Of a DNA stretch of 64,000 nt, positions 43,183-52,904 are shown piece by piece. The DNA is from Gracilaria vermiculophylla (lineage: Eukaryota; Rhodophyta; Florideophyceae; Gracilariales; Gracilariaceae): assembly GCA_019155205.2 (NCBI GenBank), contig JAHNZQ020000308.1, positions 4,514,642-4,578,641 on the forward strand. The letters run 5' to 3'. The stretch's first letter is position 1. Every line of letters starts with the position of its first letter. A program made the translations under genes and the position numbers. The notes under the pieces are model-generated. The model was not told the origin of the DNA and made no database searches. It saw nothing but the letters and a program-made list of their open reading frames with translations.

Positions 43183-43629
43183 TCACAGTAGCCGAGTAAT
43201 AACACCCGGGCGTGAGACATCCCCTTTGGTTCTACCAGCTAAAGTCGAAAACAAGGTAGCGCGAGAGAGCGAAAGGACCTTCAAGAATCGCTTCCTATCC
43301 AGAGCGGCCGAAACAGGCCCCCTGATTCTGGTACCCAAGGGTGCACCCTCGGCGTTTAGAAGCACGGCAGCTGTTTCCCCCATGCGCACAAAACCGCCGT
43401 CGTTTCTCAACGGTTCGTTTTTCGAGCGGATCACGAGTGCACGATGGATTTCTCCTTTTTTGGCTTTCTTCGTTGTGACCGATCGGTCGTTTGCTGTTAC
43501 TGATACGACAAGTTCGGAACCGACGTTTCCCGAAGGTCTCTGTCGCTTGCGACGAAGGATGTTGATGCAACGTACGGTTTTAGCGCCAGAGTTGTCTGCA
43601 ACTCGCAACACTGTTCGCATCTGCACCAT
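43183..43629 (-). CDS. Ribosomal protein uL14, bacterial/organellar type
   Basis: 148 residues from the ATG at 43629. MVQMRTVLRVADNSGAKTV, GEIHRALVIRSKNE, MGETAAVLLNAEG and LGTRIRGPVSAAL are the conserved uL14 blocks. The form is bacterial rather than cytosolic, so it most likely serves the mitochondrial ribosome, since red algal plastids usually encode their own L14. The family is usually about 122 residues; here about 20 extra residues follow at the C-terminus. No in-frame ATG lies between 43629 and an upstream TGA, so an N-terminal presequence would need an upstream exon. It is divergent from eIF3g. Confidence 0.93.
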   Translation of the reverse strand: MVQMRTVLRVADNSGAKTVRCINILRRKRQRPSGNVGSELVVSVTANDRSVTTKKAKKGEIHRALVIRSKNEPLRNDGGFVRMGETAAVLLNAEGAPLGTRIRGPVSAALDRKRFLKVLSLSRATLFSTLAGRTKGDVSRPGVITRLL

Positions 43630-44188
43630 TTTTCTTCTTCGGTCTTCACGAGGGGACGTTGTTTTAGGTTTCAGTATACCGCATGCAGAAATGAAACTGC
43701 GGTGGGAATGATGTTCAAACGCAGCCAGGTCGATGGCGCGTCTTCATTTTCACATTGTATCCGCGTGTCCCTCTGGCATCATTGGGCTAAGGGATAATAA
43801 AGACACCAAAGATTTGTAATGGAGGGATACCAATGGTAAAAGGGTTAATCCATTGGATATAGCTCCCCTTACTGCTTACCATTGCAGCACAGCAATTGAT
43901 AACACTTTTCCCTAAAATCTATTTGCGAAAAAAAGCCTTCTCCTGGCATCTAACTTACATGATGTAAAACATGCCTTGGGGTTACTGTATTACCGCTGTC
44001 CATCGACGGCGGTATGCTGTGGGAAACAAATCGTTGCCTTCCCTCATCCCACGGTTGATCTACAAGACGAGACTCGTTTCCCTCTTCGTTCTCTTAGCCT
44101 CTCCCAAGTAACATTCTCGACCAACCGCAATCAGCAGGGCTGCGAAATTACTCGTTATTCTGGTCCGGTCGCAGAACCAGCGACCATC
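43630..44188. promoter_or_regulatory. Shared upstream region of uL14 and eIF3g
   Basis: About 560 bases separate the two divergent start codons. The frame of eIF3g is open upstream to about 43976 but without an ATG. A pyrimidine-rich run (GTTTCCCTCTTCGTTCTCTT, near 44078-44097) precedes the eIF3g start. No TATA box is evident. Confidence 0.45.
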
Positions 44189-45097
44189 ATGGTACCAGAG
44201 CCAGAAGGAGCCAATGTTGACTGGGGAGATGATCCCGATTTCCCGTCAAGTGGGGGAATTCCTCCGCAGGAAGTCATTCATAACGAAGATGGCACAAAAA
44301 CTGTCATTGACTACGGTATGAGCGATGACGGTTATCTTTCAAAAACATCCTCCGTGATAAAAGTAGAAAAGGTTACTAAAACGGTTTCCAAGGCAGTGGC
44401 CGCACGAAAAAACTGGGCAAAGTTTGGCGATTGCGAAGGAAAACCGCCTGGGTTGGAGAAAGGAATATCAACAGTTTCGATTGATGAGATCAACATGGAG
44501 TGGTTGGCAAACGAACAGAACGAAGAAGAGGAAGAAGAGGAAGTCAACTTTGCACAGAAAGCGCAACAAGATATTCAAACCCAGCTCAAGATGCTTCGCT
44601 TCAAGAAACGCCAAGAGGAAAGAAAACTTGGTGTGGCAAATTGGGCGCAGATGATGTCTATGCAAGCATCCGCGAAGACCCCGAACGAGCCGCCTCCTCC
44701 TGGGCTACGTACCGCTGAATCGTCATCAGGAGCAGGAGGCAAGTATGTTCCTCCCTCGAAACGTAGTGGCGCAACAGCTTCCGCTGGAGATAGCATGTAC
44801 TCGAGAGACGACTCTGCAACAGTTCGTATCAGTAATGTCAGCAGAAGCACTGAAGAGGCTGACCTGGAGGAACTCTGCAAGCGGTTTGGCCCTATTCGCC
44901 GTATTTTCCTCAGCAGAGATCGTGAAACTGGTGAAAGCAAGGGCTTTGCGTTCGTTGCCTTTGTCAATATTCCTGATGCGGCTCGTTGTATTGAGAAATT
45001 GAATGGGTTTGGATATGACCATCTGATCCTTTCTGTAGAATGGTCCAAGCCAAAGGAACCACGTGATGGAGAGTCACGGTCTGGATTTGGGCGTTAG
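44189..45097 (+). CDS. Translation initiation factor eIF3 subunit g
   Basis: 302 residues from the ATG at 44189. The N-terminal eIF3g domain is present: NEDGTKTVIDYGMSDDGY, then SKAVAARKNWAKFGDCEGKP. KYVPPSKRSG precedes a C-terminal RRM (about residues 212-292) with TVRISNVSRSTEEADLEEL, GESKGFAFVAFVN and GFGYDHLILSVEWSKP, the family signature. eIF3g is part of the eIF3 complex on the 40S subunit and helps scanning and reinitiation. Odd point: the CCHC zinc knuckle normally found between the two domains is absent; that region is an acidic and Gln/Lys-rich helix (NEEEEEEEVNFAQKAQQDI). Confidence 0.93.
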   Translation: MVPEPEGANVDWGDDPDFPSSGGIPPQEVIHNEDGTKTVIDYGMSDDGYLSKTSSVIKVEKVTKTVSKAVAARKNWAKFGDCEGKPPGLEKGISTVSIDEINMEWLANEQNEEEEEEEVNFAQKAQQDIQTQLKMLRFKKRQEERKLGVANWAQMMSMQASAKTPNEPPPPGLRTAESSSGAGGKYVPPSKRSGATASAGDSMYSRDDSATVRISNVSRSTEEADLEELCKRFGPIRRIFLSRDRETGESKGFAFVAFVNIPDAARCIEKLNGFGYDHLILSVEWSKPKEPRDGESRSGFGR

Positions 45098-46068
45098 TTC
45101 ATCCGTGACGCTGAACTCCATCTTGGTATGAACGCCTCGGCACTGAGTTTGTGCGTCAAAGACCTTAGCTGCTTTTGAAACATGGTGTGCTGATGTATTT
45201 ATCGTTTTCCATGCGCCCGATGAAACGAACCAAGAGCGGGATTGTTTCATTCATCTATGAACCGAAAAAAGGGCGCGGAAGAGGGAGACTATCAGGGCTT
45301 GAAGAGTCTCTAGCGTAGATCAACCAATGCAATATGGGAGAAGACGCCGAGATATGTTTTCAAGGTTTGTTCAAGTATGGAAAGACTTACTTCGCGCTAT
45401 ATCGATGAAATTTGAACGTTCACTTTGCCTCATGCTGGTTGAATGTGGAGCGCACCTCGCAAAAGACTGTATTCTGTAAGAGAAGCCTTAGAATTCCTTG
45501 AACCAGCAACTATAGCAAGATAGCAACCGTTTCATTAGTATTCGAACAAGGATAGTTGACGACGTGAAAGAAAAAATGAGAAGAAAGCCACGACCATCCT
45601 CTTGGAAAATCTATAACTGGCGATCTTCTCGTTTCTACCGATCGTTCTTGCTTGCCATAGATGCGCAGTTGAATGTAAAGGATGATACCCTCTCGGCATC
45701 ATCGTGCTTGAATTTCCCTCACGGTCACTACCCATGTTAGGTCAACAAACTTAAACATAGGAGTACCAGTTCACGCAATATTTGCCGTACCGTTCATTTA
45801 TGAAGCACCACTGTTGTTATTTCTCGAAATCGCTCTAGCCGTTGTCACGTGAAGTGAAGTGTTAGGCTAAAATCGTGGACCATTTGAGACACTCTTATGT
45901 GGTTCGCGAACCATCTGTTCCCCAAACTAATCCAGGAACACTCAGCCCCTCTAAACGTTATCAACATGGAGGTGCAGAGATGGATTGATATCCTATGGAA
46001 ACAGTTGAAATGAATGACCTAAAAGATGATAACCAAAAGAGCGGGAAAGATCTGCTTTCGAGATTCTA
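45098..46068. other. No gene seen
   Basis: Contains the 3' side of eIF3g; only short frames on either strand. Confidence 0.5.
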
Positions 46069-46790
46069 GTGAGTTGTCCACAGAAAAAGGCGGTACATCT
46101 AGCGCTACATGAAGTGGTTAAAGTCTATCACCGAGGACGGAGAGGACGAGTAAGAACAGTTACAGATTCCCCATTTTTTGGAAAACGTGAGCCGTCCTAT
46201 TCGCAAACAGTCATATTCCACTCAACAAGTCTCAGAGCTACTATGGGAATTTACCAAATTGTGTACGGTAGATGTAGTATGGGTGCCTGGTCATTGCGAG
46301 ACTGATAGAAAGATATGTTTGTTCGCTTGGCAAAAGATGCTGTGCACTTGCCATATTACTCTCATTTAGCGGTACCGGTGGCCTATGTTGATATTCAGAG
46401 AAGGGTCACGCCAAAAAAATTGAACCATACCCTTGGTACTCTCATTTCCGGAGAGCTTTAAGTCAGTTCTGAATCAACGAGAGACAGAAGTAGGGATAGC
46501 GCAGCTTTTCGTTGGACATGCACCCTGTCTACATCCACTGGGATCTCATTTGGAGGGTAAGGGGTGAAGATGCATATGTCGACCAGATTTCCTAAATGAC
46601 GTAGAACATTATGTTCTGAGGTGTCCATTTAGAACATTTTTGACGAGAGTATGCTTGCCCCCATTGAGTGAACGCCAAAATTCATCAGTTTGTGATATCG
46701 GCAAGAAGTGGCCTGAAAGAGCGCTGGTCTTTCTGGCGAAAGAGCGGTTCTTTGAACAGAGACGCTCTACGTTAAGTAGGAATTAGACTT
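46069..46790 (+). pseudogene. Non-LTR retrotransposon remnant (RNase H end)
   Basis: Broken frames give STQQVSELLWEFTKLC and VDVVWVPGHCETDR, the end of an RNase H domain of LINE type (WVPGH motif). A C-terminal tail follows with VGHAPCLHPLGSHLEG and FLNDVEHYVLRCPFRTFLTR, the Cys/His-containing motif common at the end of such polyproteins, then WPERALVFLAKERFFEQ. Several frameshifts are needed. The reverse transcriptase part is absent upstream, as usual for 5'-truncated copies. Confidence 0.6.
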
Positions 46791-47373
46791 ACGTACCCAC
46801 AACAGAGAGAGAGTATGTGTGAGTTGTCATTTTTGACGCAACAAGTATCATGCTTCACGAAACTGCCATTGTTCCTCGCAAGCAGAGCGTTTCGATCAGA
46901 ACATAGGAACCGCGGTTTCGCTCCTACCATGATTGGGCTCAAACCCTACGGCAAATCTGTACTGTCACTGCTGCGCGTCCAAGGTACAGAAGGCTAGCTT
47001 CAAGACGAGATTACCAAATCTTGAATGTGTCTACATCTGACCCTCACCCGAATTGCAACTCCACAGATGTGTGGGAATTACAGCTAACAACAACAATACA
47101 AACCTCCACAACCCTCTGCCAAAATCCTGCCTGAGCGTTCGAAGGGCGATCGTTGATAGAGACTTCCCATCCTTCCCCACTCGAGAACAAAACGGAACCC
47201 CACGCAAACAGAACTACAAAAAAAGGTACGCTCTCACACTCCCACACAAACACAACAAACACAACAAACACAAAGACAAAGCACATGCACGAAGCACCAA
47301 CCCACCAACATGCAATCTTACACTTACACTCACACACACAGTCATTCACACACACACATGCATACGCAAACAC

Positions 47374-47374
<1 letters not shown>
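46791..47374. other. No gene seen
   Basis: Short frames only. From about 47230 the sequence becomes A/C-rich with ACAAACACAAC and CACACACA runs leading into the C tract. Confidence 0.5.
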
Positions 47375-47436
<62 letters not shown>

Positions 47437-47496
47437 ACCCCCCCCCCCCCCCCCCCCCCCAACCCCCCCCCCCCCCCCCCCCCCCCCGCCCCCCCC
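47375..47496 (+). repeat. 122-bp poly(C) tract
   Basis: Runs of 62, 23, 25 and 8 C, separated by A (47437), AA (47461-47462) and G (47488). The opposite strand is poly(G) and could form G-quadruplex stacks. Apparent polyproline frames here are artefacts of the repeat. Length may be unreliable in the assembly. Confidence 0.95.
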
Positions 47497-47613
47497 TAAA
47501 CAACAAGACAGACAACACGATCACAAAACTCACATTCTGGAACTAAATAACAGAAATGCCCTCGACTACCACGTGCTCGACTAACACCCTCTCGTTCTGT
47601 TGTATTCACACAT

Positions 47614-47616
<3 letters not shown>

Positions 47617-47645
<29 letters not shown>
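47617..47645 (+). repeat. CA microsatellite
   Basis: About 14 CA units; the 47497-47918 stretch around it holds no gene. Confidence 0.9.
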
Positions 47646-47646
<1 letters not shown>

Positions 47647-47918
47647 AACTACCTTTATCAAGAAATCCTCAAGAACGTATTGCATCCCTCGCTCGTACAA
47701 GGCCGCCCCAGGTGTGCAAGAACCATGACAATCCGCTAAAAACCAGAAACCGCTCGATCCCAATTCGCGAAGACAACGACATCAAGGAAAACCATTGGAA
47801 AGAAGGTATGAACGCTGCATAGTGTCTCCAGGCCATCCGAGAGAAACTGAAGGGAGCTACCCCGCCTAACAATAATTGGAGCTATGTTTGACAAAGAAAA
47901 ACTTCCAAGAACATGCAT

Positions 47919-48800
47919 TCAGAGTCCATTGCCCATGCTAAGGTGCATTGGACGGTTGTTAAGCGGAACGTTGTCTAACGTTTTGATGGCTGCTTCCGCA
48001 TCTGCGCGTCTCTGAAAGACGATGTCCGCCGAACCATTCGGGTTGCCTTCACGATCATACAAGAGGCGAAGTTCTTTGACAGCACCCACCATTCCAAACA
48101 GATCCGCCAATCCCGTGGTGGTCACATCGTCACTGAGATTGTCAACAAAAACAACCTTTCCCGCAAGATCTTCATCATCGTTCTGGACATCAGAGCGATT
48201 CCTCCTGTAGTAACCGTGTGGCGCTTCAAATCCTCGTTCATACTCATTCATGTGATGATCGCGTTCAAACTCGGCATCCCTTCCATGCGAGTATAATCTA
48301 CCATCATTCTCCTCCTCGAAATAATCGGCTCGCCGATCCTCTTCGTATTCTTCTGAATACGGCGAGGATCTGGTTCCTCTGCGGTCGTAATAATTCTTTC
48401 GGACACCGCCACGGACGCCGAGATTGGCGCCTTGAGCCGGGGCTGGTGGCTGCATTCTACGTGAGGGGTCGCGCACAACAATCTGACGGCCGCGATATCC
48501 GGACACAATCTTCATGATCGGTGCGCGCCCCTGGTCATCGAACGAGGAATAAGCGTTTGGGCGGCGGTCGTAGTCGGCGTCGACGCCGGAACGATAACGG
48601 TACGGAGAGGGAGCGGGTTGCGGAGGCGCGCCCGGGGGCGGTGGAAAGCCAGGTGAAGGGCGCCGATTCCCCCCTCCTACGAGACGCGTCTCTCCGGTTT
48701 TTGGGTCGCGCACCACGATAGGGCGGCGGCGAAAGGAAGAAGGGTACGGCGGGGGGGGAGCCGCGGAATCGTGGTGCTCGAGCATGGCGTCAGGATTCAT
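47919..48800 (-). CDS. ALY/REF-like RRM protein, mRNA export adaptor
   Basis: 293 residues from the ATG at 48800. The frame is open upstream to a GTG only, so this Met is chosen; a second Met follows at residue 6. The N-terminal two thirds are Arg/Gly/Pro-rich with a repeated RPIVVRDPKTGE / GRQIVVRDPSRR motif and acidic-basic stretches. One RRM lies at the C-terminus: KVVFVDNLSDDVTTTGLADL, ELRLLYDREGNPNGSADIVF and PLNNRPMHLSMGN, closest to ALY/REF/Yra1. Such proteins couple splicing and the TREX complex to mRNA export. Typical REF proteins have a basic tail after the RRM; here the protein ends at the RRM. Confidence 0.82.
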   Translation of the reverse strand: MNPDAMLEHHDSAAPPPPYPSSFRRRPIVVRDPKTGETRLVGGGNRRPSPGFPPPPGAPPQPAPSPYRYRSGVDADYDRRPNAYSSFDDQGRAPIMKIVSGYRGRQIVVRDPSRRMQPPAPAQGANLGVRGGVRKNYYDRRGTRSSPYSEEYEEDRRADYFEEENDGRLYSHGRDAEFERDHHMNEYERGFEAPHGYYRRNRSDVQNDDEDLAGKVVFVDNLSDDVTTTGLADLFGMVGAVKELRLLYDREGNPNGSADIVFQRRADAEAAIKTLDNVPLNNRPMHLSMGNGL

Positions 48801-49586
48801 GGGCGGGGGCGACGACGACTTGCGCACGGGGGAAACGTGAATCTGCAGCGGCGCTTGCAAGCGAGGATTGCGTGGGTTGTGGGATGGGAAAGAAAGCAGA
48901 GGCGCCGGCACACACTGCTACACGGGCGGAGACTCAGCTGCGAAACTGCGGTTCAGAGGACGCGCGGCGGTGACAAACAGTGTGGCATTTAGTCGCGCTG
49001 CGTGCTGCCGCGTCGCTTTGTTGGCCGTCGGAATAGCGTGGGCGGCGTAGCCCCCATGCGCGACGCCATGTTGTATCGTGGCATAGGTATCCACGTGCAG
49101 CATAGGTCAGCTGAATTTTAACTTTTCAAAAATTTGCAGCGAAATCCGAACGTCCAATACCTCGAATCGAGATACACGATTTCAGCGAGCAAGAACGCTA
49201 CTACGTGCCGAGGTATGATCAACGTCCATTTCCCAACTCAATTTCGGTAGACAACCCTTATCTGTCGTATCATTTCTCTGTCACTGGGCGCCCCCGTACG
49301 CTACGCATGCGACCCGCCAGTTTCCAACGTGCCTCCAGCAGCACAAAAAACCATTCGCCGTATCGTTTCGAGTGCCAGTCAATTACATACTCAATTAAGG
49401 CAGCAAACCTAAGCGGATGCAAAAATGACATCGTCAAGTCGATGTTGTGGTTTCTTTCTTGAGAATAGAATCTGCTTTAAAAGTCTGTCGCACCGAGTCA
49501 GGGCTGACAAAATATCCCTAGGAATTTAATATTAAAAAACTGAGCTGATGAACGGAAGTACATTCGGAAGAGGCATCTACTATTCC
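48801..49586. other. Intergenic, upstream of ALY/REF and 3' of the aminotransferase
   Basis: 48801-49080 is GC-rich and carries, on the coding strand of the ALY/REF gene, the pyrimidine run TGCTTTCTTTCCCATCCCAC. 49100-49586 is more AT-rich. A short plus frame at 49205-49462 resembles nothing known. Confidence 0.45.
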
Positions 49587-50828
49587 TTAACAGAACTGGG
49601 CCATGTAAGGCTTAAGCGATTTGCCTGCCTCCTTAATTTGGTCAATAGTGACGCCAGAGAAAGCAAATCGAACATATTTCTCAGTCTCCCCGGGAATGGG
49701 TGTACCGAAATGTGCTCGTGTGCAGAACGACACGCCAGTGGTTTGAAGCACCTTTGATCTGAACTCTTCAATGCTGGTAACTCCCATCATGCTCATGGCC
49801 TCCGTTACATTGCACATCATGTAGAACGTGGCTTTGGGCTTGATGGCCTTGAAGCCCGGTACATCGTTTAGCACTTCATACAAAACATCTCGACGTTGCT
49901 CGAGTTCGGCAACCATGTCCTTCGTAAATTGGGCTGCAGCTGGGTCGGTCAGAGCCGTCACGCCCGCCACCTGCACGAAGTGCGTGGTGCAGGCCTCGTC
50001 GTTTGTATTGATCTTGGTCACTTGGTCAATCAACCACTTCGGGCCGAGCACTCCCCCAAGTCGCCATCCAGTCATGGCGAAGCTTTTCGAAAAAGTGTAG
50101 TCACACACAGTGCGAGACAGCATTCCGGGAAGCTTGGCTATGTGCACAAAGTCATTTTGGGGAAAGTCCGAGAACACAATCTGGTAATACGGGTCATCAG
50201 AGAACACGAATAGATCCTTCTCAATGCATAGGGCAGCGATGTCCTCAAGCTCGTTCAGGCTGTGAGCTACACCCATGGGGTTCTGGAAGTTATTTAGAAA
50301 AATAGCCTTCGTACGGCTGGTCACCTTCGACTCCAGTTCCGAGATATCTAACTCGAAGCCGTTCTCAGTTTCCTTGTAACAGTACGGCACCGGCTTCGTA
50401 TTCAGGAAGCGCGCCATGCTTTCGTATATGGGGTAGCCTGGGCTGGGGAATAGCACTTCATCACCCTCGTTACACACGCACATGAGGAATTTTCCAATAC
50501 CTGGTTTACCGCCGCTCTGAATGGACACATTTGAGGCGGAGTACTCGAGGCCGAACACTTGATTGTAATGGTCAGCCAGTGCGGCGCGAAGCGATGGGAT
50601 TCCGGCCGCGGGGCAATAGCCAGTGAAACCGTCATCAAGAGCCTGCTTGCAGGCGTCGACAACGACTTTGGGAGTTCGGAAGTTAAGGTCGCCAATATGG
50701 AAAGGATAGACGGTCTTGCCGGTAGCCTTAATTTGACCAGCCTCAAGTGCGACGGCGTATGCAGTCTCAGTGCCCAAACGGCCAAGGCGGTCTGCCAAAG
50801 GGTCACGATAGTTAGCGACGGATCCCAT
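49587..50828 (-). CDS. Class I/II pyridoxal-phosphate aminotransferase
   Basis: 413 residues from the ATG at 50828, the usual family length. Fold-type I motifs: GDLNFRTP, FTGYCPAAGIPSLRAALADH, QSGGKPGIGKF, PSPGYPIYESM, LNNFQNPMG (Asn183), FSDDPYYQIVF (Asp211 or 212, Tyr215), DYTFSKSFAMTGWRLG with the Schiff-base Lys248 and phosphate-binding Arg256, and a C-terminal YVRFAFSG Arg that would bind the substrate carboxylate. This is the aspartate-aminotransferase-like branch seen in bacteria. Substrate (aspartate, alanine or glyoxylate partner) cannot be told from sequence. No N-terminal targeting peptide is evident. Divergent neighbour: a hydroxypyruvate/glyoxylate reductase, so a shared role in glyoxylate-serine metabolism is possible but unproven. 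Confidence 0.92.
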   Translation of the reverse strand: MGSVANYRDPLADRLGRLGTETAYAVALEAGQIKATGKTVYPFHIGDLNFRTPKVVVDACKQALDDGFTGYCPAAGIPSLRAALADHYNQVFGLEYSASNVSIQSGGKPGIGKFLMCVCNEGDEVLFPSPGYPIYESMARFLNTKPVPYCYKETENGFELDISELESKVTSRTKAIFLNNFQNPMGVAHSLNELEDIAALCIEKDLFVFSDDPYYQIVFSDFPQNDFVHIAKLPGMLSRTVCDYTFSKSFAMTGWRLGGVLGPKWLIDQVTKINTNDEACTTHFVQVAGVTALTDPAAAQFTKDMVAELEQRRDVLYEVLNDVPGFKAIKPKATFYMMCNVTEAMSMMGVTSIEEFRSKVLQTTGVSFCTRAHFGTPIPGETEKYVRFAFSGVTIDQIKEAGKSLKPYMAQFC

Positions 50829-51697
50829 AGTGAAAGTAAGAAAGTATACACTAAGCAGAAAGGAAGTGGAAGAAAGGAGAACGGAGCTGCACGGTGGACC
50901 GACAAAAGGCGAGGTGTTCGGGCGGCGGATGGCGGGTTTTGTAGGGAACGGCGCCCGCTGAGGCGCGGCTATTTATGAAGCGAGGGTGCCGTTAATGTGA
51001 CGGAACAACCACGAAAAAGGATCGTGGCGGCGCATGGGCGGGCTGTTCTGATGCATTTTGCACTGTGGGTAGCGGTTGGGCAAGTGGCGTGACGGCAACG
51101 CTGTCCGACGGTTCGGTAGACTGCCTGTACGAAAAATATCCTCCACCGCGAACGAGGCTACCTGGAGGAAGCGTAGCCAATGAGAGCCACGTTTTCGAGA
51201 AGCAGCTGTTGGGGGCTCGCCATGTGCTCGCTTTAACGAAGCAGAAACGGCACAAAGCGCCTCCCCGGTTGGAGGGCGCGCGTCACGCTCTTTACCGCCA
51301 TTCGGCTCGCAGCGAGCTCGCATCATGTCCTTTTTGGACGGTCTCGCTGCGGACAAGTGGCACCTTTGCACCGCCAGCGGAGGTGCTTCACTGGTTCAGC
51401 GATGCTCATTGGCCGCGAAAATGGCTGGCATGGGCGAGGGGACCTCCTGCGTGGAGGCTCTTTGTTCGTCGTCCACACGTCCCAAGATATTTACCAGCGC
51501 CCAATTCGCGCTTGGCGCAAGCTTCCAACGCATCTCGGCCGCCGCGGCCGCGTCACCACAGATTCGGGCCCTGCGTGACCAGCGCGACGCGCCCACACCC
51601 GTAGCACACGTGTCGAGGGCAAGGGCTTGAGCCGCCCATCACCTGCGCATCGATCTGAGCCACCCACTTCGCGCCTGTCGTCACCGTTCGATCTTCC
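50829..51697. promoter_or_regulatory. Divergent promoter region, aminotransferase / reductase
   Basis: 870 bases between two start codons. On the aminotransferase strand the leader is pyrimidine-rich (TTCTCCTTTCTTCCACTTCC, about 50863-50882). CCAAT boxes occur at 51177 (AGCCAATGAGAGCC) and, inverted, at 51405 (CTCATTGGCCGCG). GC-rich frames through this stretch in both strands look like chance. Confidence 0.5.
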
Positions 51698-52849
51698 ATG
51701 ATCTCGCGCTCCGCGTTTGTCGCAAACTTACCACTTGTGTGCAAAAGCTTTACTCCTTGCTTCACCCTCGGACACCACTCTTCGTCCTGCGCGCGCTCGT
51801 TTCGCCCACCACACCTGCAGCGCCTCGCACGTTTTGCGTATTTGTCACAACCGCACTGCACCATGGGATCTAACGATACCTGGCGCGTACTAGTTACGCG
51901 ACGCGTTCCTGCTCGTGCAATTGAAATGCTTCGAGACGCAAAGCTCGATCTGGATATCTGGGATTCCGACGACCCCATGCCGCATGACCAACTCGTCAGC
52001 AAGGCGGCAGAGGGCTGTGACGCAATCTACTGCGTTCTCTCCGACAAGATTAGCGCCGATGTGCTGGATGCCGGCGGTGAACGTCTCAAGATCGTGGCCA
52101 CCATGAGCGTGGGATACAACCACGTGGACATTCCAGAGTGCGCCAAGCGCGGCATCAAGGTGTCTCACACGCCCAACGTGCTCACCGAAACCACTGCTGA
52201 TACCGCTGTTGGTCTTGTTCTCGCCGCATGTAGACGCTTCAAAGAGGCCACGGCCTCTGTCGTCGACGGCACATGGGGAACATGGACGCCTATGGGCATG
52301 TGCGGTCAGGACGTTCACGACTCAACCGTCGGTATAATCGGCATGGGACGCATTGGCTCTGCCGTTGCACGAAGATTGCACGCCTTCAACTGTAACATTC
52401 TGTACTGGGACATTTCCCACGTGAAACACGTCGAAGAGAGCCTGGGAGCCAAATTCGCCGACATGGACGACTTGCTTTCTCAGTCTGACATCATTGTTAC
52501 TCTATGTCCGCTCAACGAGCACACGACACACATGTTCAACATGGACAAGTTCAAGAAAATGAAGAAGTCGGCCGTGTTCATTAATCCTGCCAGAGGCGAG
52601 TTGGTGAACCAGGACGACCTTGTCGCCGCGCTTCAACAAGGCGTGATTTTCTCGGCAGGTTTGGATGTCACCACACCGGAACCGATCCCAAAGGATCATC
52701 CGCTTGTTAAGCTGCCCAACTGCTTCATTTTGCCGCACATTGGCAGTGCCTCCATGGGAACAAGAACCGAAATGGCAGTCTTGACGTCCAAGAATATTTT
52801 GGCCGCGTACAACGGAAAACCACTCCCAAGCGGCGTTAGAGGTATGTAA
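51698..52849 (+). CDS. Glyoxylate/hydroxypyruvate reductase (D-2-hydroxyacid dehydrogenase)
   Basis: 383 residues from the ATG at 51698, or 328 from a second in-frame ATG at 51863 (Met56), which lies in a strong context (CACCATGG). The first 55 residues are Ser/Arg/Leu-rich with no acidic residue, like an organelle transit peptide. The catalytic and Rossmann parts follow: VATMSVGYNHVDIPECAKRG, NVLTETTADTAVGLVLAACR, STVGIIGMGRIGSAVARRLH (NAD(P) site), FINPARGELVNQDDLVAALQ (catalytic Arg), AGLDVTTPEP (Glu) and LPHIGSAS (His). The layout matches GRHPR, which reduces glyoxylate and hydroxypyruvate in photorespiration. Two starts could give an organellar and a cytosolic form. Close competitors in the D-isomer-specific family are less likely. 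Confidence 0.92.
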   Translation: MISRSAFVANLPLVCKSFTPCFTLGHHSSSCARSFRPPHLQRLARFAYLSQPHCTMGSNDTWRVLVTRRVPARAIEMLRDAKLDLDIWDSDDPMPHDQLVSKAAEGCDAIYCVLSDKISADVLDAGGERLKIVATMSVGYNHVDIPECAKRGIKVSHTPNVLTETTADTAVGLVLAACRRFKEATASVVDGTWGTWTPMGMCGQDVHDSTVGIIGMGRIGSAVARRLHAFNCNILYWDISHVKHVEESLGAKFADMDDLLSQSDIIVTLCPLNEHTTHMFNMDKFKKMKKSAVFINPARGELVNQDDLVAALQQGVIFSAGLDVTTPEPIPKDHPLVKLPNCFILPHIGSASMGTRTEMAVLTSKNILAAYNGKPLPSGVRGM

Positions 52850-52898
52850 CTTGCGCTTACTTGAGAAATATATACTCGTCGTAAACGCTTCGGTACAT

Positions 52899-52904
52899 AA
52901 TAAA
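52899..52904 (+). terminator. Poly(A) signal of the reductase gene
   Basis: AATAAA 50 bases after the stop codon, in an AT-rich context (CATAATAAAAG). Confidence 0.6.

Noticed and set aside
47053..47584. Overlapping polyproline and polyglycine frames
   Set aside because: They are produced by the poly(C) tract, which reads as Pro in all plus frames and Gly in all minus frames.
49205..49462. 85-codon plus frame 3' of the aminotransferase
   Set aside because: No recognisable motif and it lies in an intergenic region; treated as chance.
51065..51604. 179-codon plus frame upstream of the reductase
   Set aside because: It lies in the GC-rich divergent promoter region, overlaps equally long frames in other phases and resembles no protein family.
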